NCBI GenBank assembly: GCA_910574715.1
Contig: CAJTCH010000007.1
Location: 62,001 to 126,000 of the forward strand
Reading direction: 5' to 3'
Origin: Lachnospiraceae bacterium
GTDB taxonomy: Bacteria; Bacillota; Clostridia; Lachnospirales; Lachnospiraceae
Length of the DNA: 64,000 nucleotides
Shown: piece after piece, positions 60,960-64,000 of the stretch
Layout: each line of letters starts with the position of its first letter
Numbering within the stretch: the first letter of the stretch is position 1
Program-made: the position numbers and the translations under genes
The notes under the pieces: model-generated
Databases searched by the model: none
Seen by the model: only the letters and a program-made list of their open reading frames with translations
Told to the model about the DNA's origin: nothing

Positions 60960-61283
60960 ATGGTATTTAACACCGGAGCGGCTCTCCTTGATGCTATCGT
61001 CTTAGCGGTCGTGTCCCGGGAGAAAGAAGGAACCTATGGATATAAGATCACTCAGGATGTCAGGACGACCATAGAAGTATCTGAATCCACCCTGTATCCA
61101 GTGCTGAGAAGGCTTCAGAAGGATGAATGCCTGGAGGTGTACGACAGGCAGATCGACGGACGGAACCGGCGTTATTATAAGGTAACTGCAAGAGGCATGG
61201 CGCAGTTGGATCTATACCGGAGGGAATGGAAGAGCTATTCGATTAAGATCAATGAATTGTTTAAGGGAGGGGTGGCTGTATGA
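60960..61283 (+). CDS. PadR-family transcriptional regulator
   Basis: The 107-residue protein has the PadR winged helix (Y-G-Y-K-I-T-Q-D, S-E-S-T-L-Y-P-V-L-R-R-L, R-R-Y-Y-K-V-T). It is the first gene of a four-gene operon with DUF1700, DUF4097 and PspC proteins, a known combination thought to respond to membrane stress. AAAGGAG precedes the ATG; the end overlaps the next gene by 4 bp. Confidence 0.93.
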   Translation: MVFNTGAALLDAIVLAVVSREKEGTYGYKITQDVRTTIEVSESTLYPVLRRLQKDECLEVYDRQIDGRNRRYYKVTARGMAQLDLYRREWKSYSIKINELFKGGVAV

Positions 61284-62038
61284 ACCGCATAGAATTTATG
61301 ACAGAATTAGCCGCATTGTTACAGGATGTTCCGGCAGAGGAACGAAGAGATGCAATGAAGTTTTATAATGATTATTTTGATGATGCCGGAGAAGAGAACG
61401 AGCAGCAGGTGATCGCTGAGCTTAGCGATCCTGCGCAGGTGGCGGCAACGATTAAGGCGGATCTTGAAGGTGCGTCTAAGGAACATGGAGAATTCACCGA
61501 GAAGGGATATACGGACTCAAGATTCGAGAATAAGAATGTGCCTGTCGGAAGAGAATACAAGGAGAGCGGACAGAAGTCGGAAGAGTACGGATACCGGAAC
61601 ACAGAGCAGAGCCGGAGAGAATATGACTATGAGAGAAGCGGCGAACAGACGCCGCCAAGGACGAACGGCGCGCTTAAGATCTTTCTGATCGTCATACTTG
61701 TTCTTGTGGCGATTCCGGTCGGTATTCCGGTTGCGGCAGCAATCCTGATTACGATAGCGGCTGTAGGATTCACGATCTTGATATTGTTCTTCACACTGGT
61801 GATTGCGTCGGTTGCGATCGCGTTCGCCGGGGTGTGCGTATTCATAGCCGGGCTGGTGAGTCTGGTGCCGGAGATCGCGGTCGGTCTGGCGCTGATCGGA
61901 ACGGGGCTGATCCTTACCGTTGTGGGCATAGTGCTTACCGTGGCAAGCGTAAGGGTATGTATGATCGTCCTTCCGGGGATATGCAGAGGATTCATGTGGA
62001 TCGTAAGCCGGCCGTTTCAGAGAAGGGCGGTGGTGTAG
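61280..62038 (+). CDS. DUF1700-family membrane protein
   Basis: The 252-residue product has a soluble N-terminal helical domain (P-A-E-E-R-R-D-A-M-K-F-Y-N-D-Y-F-D-D-A-G is the family signature), a charged Glu/Arg/Tyr linker and at least three C-terminal membrane helices. It is translationally coupled to padR and adjoins the DUF4097 gene. Confidence 0.9.
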   Translation: MNRIEFMTELAALLQDVPAEERRDAMKFYNDYFDDAGEENEQQVIAELSDPAQVAATIKADLEGASKEHGEFTEKGYTDSRFENKNVPVGREYKESGQKSEEYGYRNTEQSRREYDYERSGEQTPPRTNGALKIFLIVILVLVAIPVGIPVAAAILITIAAVGFTILILFFTLVIASVAIAFAGVCVFIAGLVSLVPEIAVGLALIGTGLILTVVGIVLTVASVRVCMIVLPGICRGFMWIVSRPFQRRAVV

Positions 62039-62863
62039 ATGAGAAGAGGATGGAAGATATTCTGGATCGTATGCGGCGCAGCTCTGGCGCTTGGTCTGGT
62101 ATGCTGCGCGATTGCATTTGGAATGGGGGTTACAACAGGTATGATACATGACCGTTTCCCGTACGGGATCGGATGGCATAACGACGAATGGGAGAGCAGC
62201 AAGGAGGATTCCGGGCGGACCGCAGAGAATATCCATAAGACTTTTGACAAAGTGACAGAGATCGATATGGAGATCTTTGCCGGGCAAGTAAGGTTCCAGG
62301 AAGGAGAAGGCAGCGAGATCCGGGTGGATACGGATAACTTAAGCCAGAAGTTAGGATTTCGGTGTTATCAGGAAGGCAGTGAGCTTAAGCTTACCAGCAA
62401 GAAGAAAATATACGGCGTGAATAATGTAGGCAGAGGGAGGATCACGGTTACGCTCCCCAGGGAGATGACATTCAAGGAAGTATCCTTAAATCTGGGTGCA
62501 GGAACGCTGTATATCGAGAACATCTACACGAAGGACCTGGCGGTAGAGGTGGGAGCCGGAGAGGCGATCGTAGACGATTTTCTGGCGGACGAAGCAGAGT
62601 TTAACTGCGGCGCAGGGACGGTCGAGGCCAGAGGAGACGTCAGAAGCCAGGCAGATCTGAAGTGCGGAGTGGGAAGTATCACGTATACCGCGTCCGGTCA
62701 GGAGGAAGAATACAACTATGATATCGAATGCGGTATCGGGGAGATCATCTGCGGAGACAGCAGTTATTCAGGACTGGGGAGAGAGCAGAGCATTGATAAC
62801 GGCGCAGCTAAAGAGATCAAGATTGAAGGCGGCGTAGGTTCTGTGATCATAGAATTTGAGTAG
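62039..62863 (+). CDS. DUF4097-family putative adhesin-like protein
   Basis: The 274-residue product has one N-terminal membrane helix (about 8-30) and an extracellular beta-helix-like region with repeated G-A-G and G-V-G turns (V-G-A-G-E-A, C-G-A-G-T-V, C-G-V-G-S-I, C-G-I-G-E-I). It starts on the base after the upstream stop. Confidence 0.88.
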   Translation: MRRGWKIFWIVCGAALALGLVCCAIAFGMGVTTGMIHDRFPYGIGWHNDEWESSKEDSGRTAENIHKTFDKVTEIDMEIFAGQVRFQEGEGSEIRVDTDNLSQKLGFRCYQEGSELKLTSKKKIYGVNNVGRGRITVTLPREMTFKEVSLNLGAGTLYIENIYTKDLAVEVGAGEAIVDDFLADEAEFNCGAGTVEARGDVRSQADLKCGVGSITYTASGQEEEYNYDIECGIGEIICGDSSYSGLGREQSIDNGAAKEIKIEGGVGSVIIEFE

Positions 62864-62875
62864 GAGGAGAAATAT

Positions 62876-63070
62876 ATGGAACCAAGGAAATTATATCGTT
62901 CAAGAGAAAACCGTATGATCTGCGGAGTATGCGGAGGCATAGCAGAATATTTTAACATAGACGCGACATTGATCAGGCTGGTGCTGGCGATCTTCGGTTT
63001 TACCGGAACCGGGATCTTCGTCTATATCGTTGCGGCTATCATCATTCCGGACGCGCCGGGCAGATATTAG
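62876..63070 (+). CDS. PspC-domain protein
   Basis: The 64-residue product consists of the PspC domain only: L-Y-R-S-R-E-N-R-M-I-C-G-V-C-G-G-I-A-E-Y followed by one to two membrane helices. PspC proteins take part in phage-shock-type envelope responses. It is the last gene of the padR operon. Confidence 0.93.
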   Translation: MEPRKLYRSRENRMICGVCGGIAEYFNIDATLIRLVLAIFGFTGTGIFVYIVAAIIIPDAPGRY

Positions 63071-63080
63071 ATTAAGATGT

Positions 63081-63168
63081 ATATTCCCCTTCACTCCTGT
63101 TAATACTTAGTGAAAGAACCGTATATGGGATATCGTCCTGCGGTTCTAAAAGAGTGAAAGGGGAATAT
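63081..63168 (+). promoter_or_regulatory. Nested inverted repeats covering the spore-protein ribosome site
   Basis: The outer arms 63081-63095 and 63153-63168 are complementary apart from a one-base bulge. Inner arms AGAACCG (63115-63121) and CGGTTCT (63141-63147) nest inside. The right outer arm contains AAAGGGG, the ribosome site of the gene starting at 63171, so a folded leader would hide it. Alternatively the left arm belongs to a terminator of the padR operon. Confidence 0.55.
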
Positions 63169-63170
63169 CC

Positions 63171-63377
63171 ATGGCAGGTAAAAAGAATAAGCCGATCCGG
63201 CTTGACGAGCTGACACAGGAAGAAAAATTAAAATACGAGATTGCTGAAGAATTAGGCCTTCTTGACAAGGTGATGGAGGAAGGATGGAGATCCCTCTCTT
63301 CAAAGGAAACCGGGAGGATCGGAGGGCTGATGACAAAGAAGAAGAAAGAACTGAGTCAATGTCCGGATGCACATTAA
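63171..63377 (+). CDS. Alpha/beta-type small acid-soluble spore protein
   Basis: The 68-residue product carries K-Y-E-I-A-E-E-L-G, D-K-V-M-E-E-G-W and E-T-G-R-I-G-G-L-M, the conserved blocks of alpha/beta SASPs, which coat and protect spore DNA. The E-I-A GPR-type cleavage context is present. A GTATA/AATACTTA pair at 63079 and 63102 could be a sigma-G promoter, but this is weak. It shows the organism can sporulate or descends from spore formers. Confidence 0.8.
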   Translation: MAGKKNKPIRLDELTQEEKLKYEIAEELGLLDKVMEEGWRSLSSKETGRIGGLMTKKKKELSQCPDAH

Positions 63378-63430
63378 AAGTAACGAAATTATTACGAATA
63401 TTAATTAGTATGAACATTTAACGATAAAGG

Positions 63431-63459
63431 TTGAAAAGAAAAGGTCCATTTGCTATAAT
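63431..63459 (+). promoter_or_regulatory. Promoter of the glycosyltransferase gene
   Basis: TTGAAA (63431-63436) and TATAAT (63454-63459) are separated by 17 bp, 34 bp before the ATG at 63494. Confidence 0.6.
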
Positions 63460-63493
63460 CGAAAAACTGGAAAATTCATTTACGGGTGAGGAT

Positions 63494-64000
63494 ATGGACA
63501 GTAAGATTAGCGTTTTGGATATTGATATAGATAATTGTTCAGCAAAAGAAGCTATGAAGAAGACCATGGAATACATGGGAACGGAACCGGTGAATATCGT
63601 AGAGATGGCAACGGTGGGCGGACTGATGCAGATGGACAGTATGCAGCAGCTCAAGGAAGATATATGCAGATTTGATCTGATCCTGGCGGGAGATAAGACG
63701 ATCCTGGAAGCGGCGGATATCACGGATAGGAAGCACCTTCAGGAGACGGAAGGCCGTGTCTTTCTTAAGATGTTCATGAGGTATCTGCATAAGAACCACA
63801 AGAGGATCTATCTTCTGGTAGAATCCGAGGCTGAGGGTCAGGCGATCTTCGATTATCTGCAGAAGAATTATTACGGGCTGCAGGTCGTAGGGCTTGCGAA
63901 GGTATCTGCCAGTAACCGGGCGGACGATATGTTGGTGAATGATATCAACGGCGGGGAAGTGGATTGTATCCTCGCGGCGCTGGCGTCTCCGCTGCAAGAA
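63494..64000 (+). CDS. WecG/TagA/CpsF-like glycosyltransferase, 3' truncated by window edge
   Basis: The frame of 169 codons is open to the end of the window. The part near I-N-G-G-E-V-D-C-I-L-A-A-L-A-S-P-L-Q-E resembles the family motif (P-D-x-x-x-x-x-L-G-x-P-x-Q-E), and the N-terminal half resembles the substrate domain but is divergent. Members transfer N-acetylmannosamine-type sugars to lipid carriers in wall polymer synthesis. Call is tentative because half the motif differs. Confidence 0.6.
   Translation, partial: MDSKISVLDIDIDNCSAKEAMKKTMEYMGTEPVNIVEMATVGGLMQMDSMQQLKEDICRFDLILAGDKTILEAADITDRKHLQETEGRVFLKMFMRYLHKNHKRIYLLVESEAEGQAIFDYLQKNYYGLQVVGLAKVSASNRADDMLVNDINGGEVDCILAALASPLQE

Overview
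The window reads as chromosome of a spore-forming, low-to-mid GC Firmicute of the class Clostridia, most likely Lachnospiraceae. The grounds are strong AGGAGG ribosome sites, AddAB, a DUF1700/DUF4097/PspC operon, an alpha/beta-type small acid-soluble spore protein and many LytTR/AgrC-like signalling pairs. The family assignment is inference. No rRNA, tRNA or CRISPR array was found.

Layout. 0-10.7 kb: the 3' end of a MarR gene, a zinc alcohol dehydrogenase, a heavy-metal efflux operon (two P-type ATPases around an ArsR/CadC-like sensor, behind a perfect palindromic operator), a TPR lipoprotein, hflX, an AraC regulator, and a DAP-epimerase-family gene whose two catalytic cysteines are both serines.

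10.7-27.9 kb: an accessory signalling island. Two paralogous LytTR regulator/AgrC-like kinase pairs sit among genes of unknown families. Five promoters share one design, two repeats 20-21 bp apart placed 32-33 bp before the -10 box, in two sequence subclasses that follow the two pairs. The first operon continues into a 57-codon gene for a lanthipeptide precursor (12946-13119) and a complete LanM synthetase. No exporter, leader peptidase or immunity transporter is visible. A third pair is broken (receiver deletion plus regulator-kinase fusion). The island ends in a chimeric YhcG/DUF1016 nuclease remnant split by two small palindromic elements.

27.9-41.4 kb, minus strand: an OmpR-type two-component system with an ABC transporter, lipoproteins and a cell-wall amidase. 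Three promoters carry the same 17-bp operator, but the response regulator has an in-frame stop that removes its DNA-binding wing. Remnants of a conjugative-element lysozyme/peptidase follow.

41.4-49.6 kb: a ROK regulator interrupted by a sense-oriented group II intron whose removal restores the frame exactly, then a fourth LytTR regulator/kinase pair. Between its regulator and kinase lies a 1,984-bp insertion carrying one AIPR-family anti-phage gene, bounded by perfect 21-bp direct repeats.

49.6-64 kb: mostly housekeeping. A decayed purine-catabolism locus (permease remnant, xanthine-dehydrogenase-family subunit with one amber codon) precedes addB-addA, a DUF1294 protein, an EamA exporter, the PadR-DUF1700-DUF4097-PspC operon, the spore protein and the start of a WecG/TagA-like glycosyltransferase gene.
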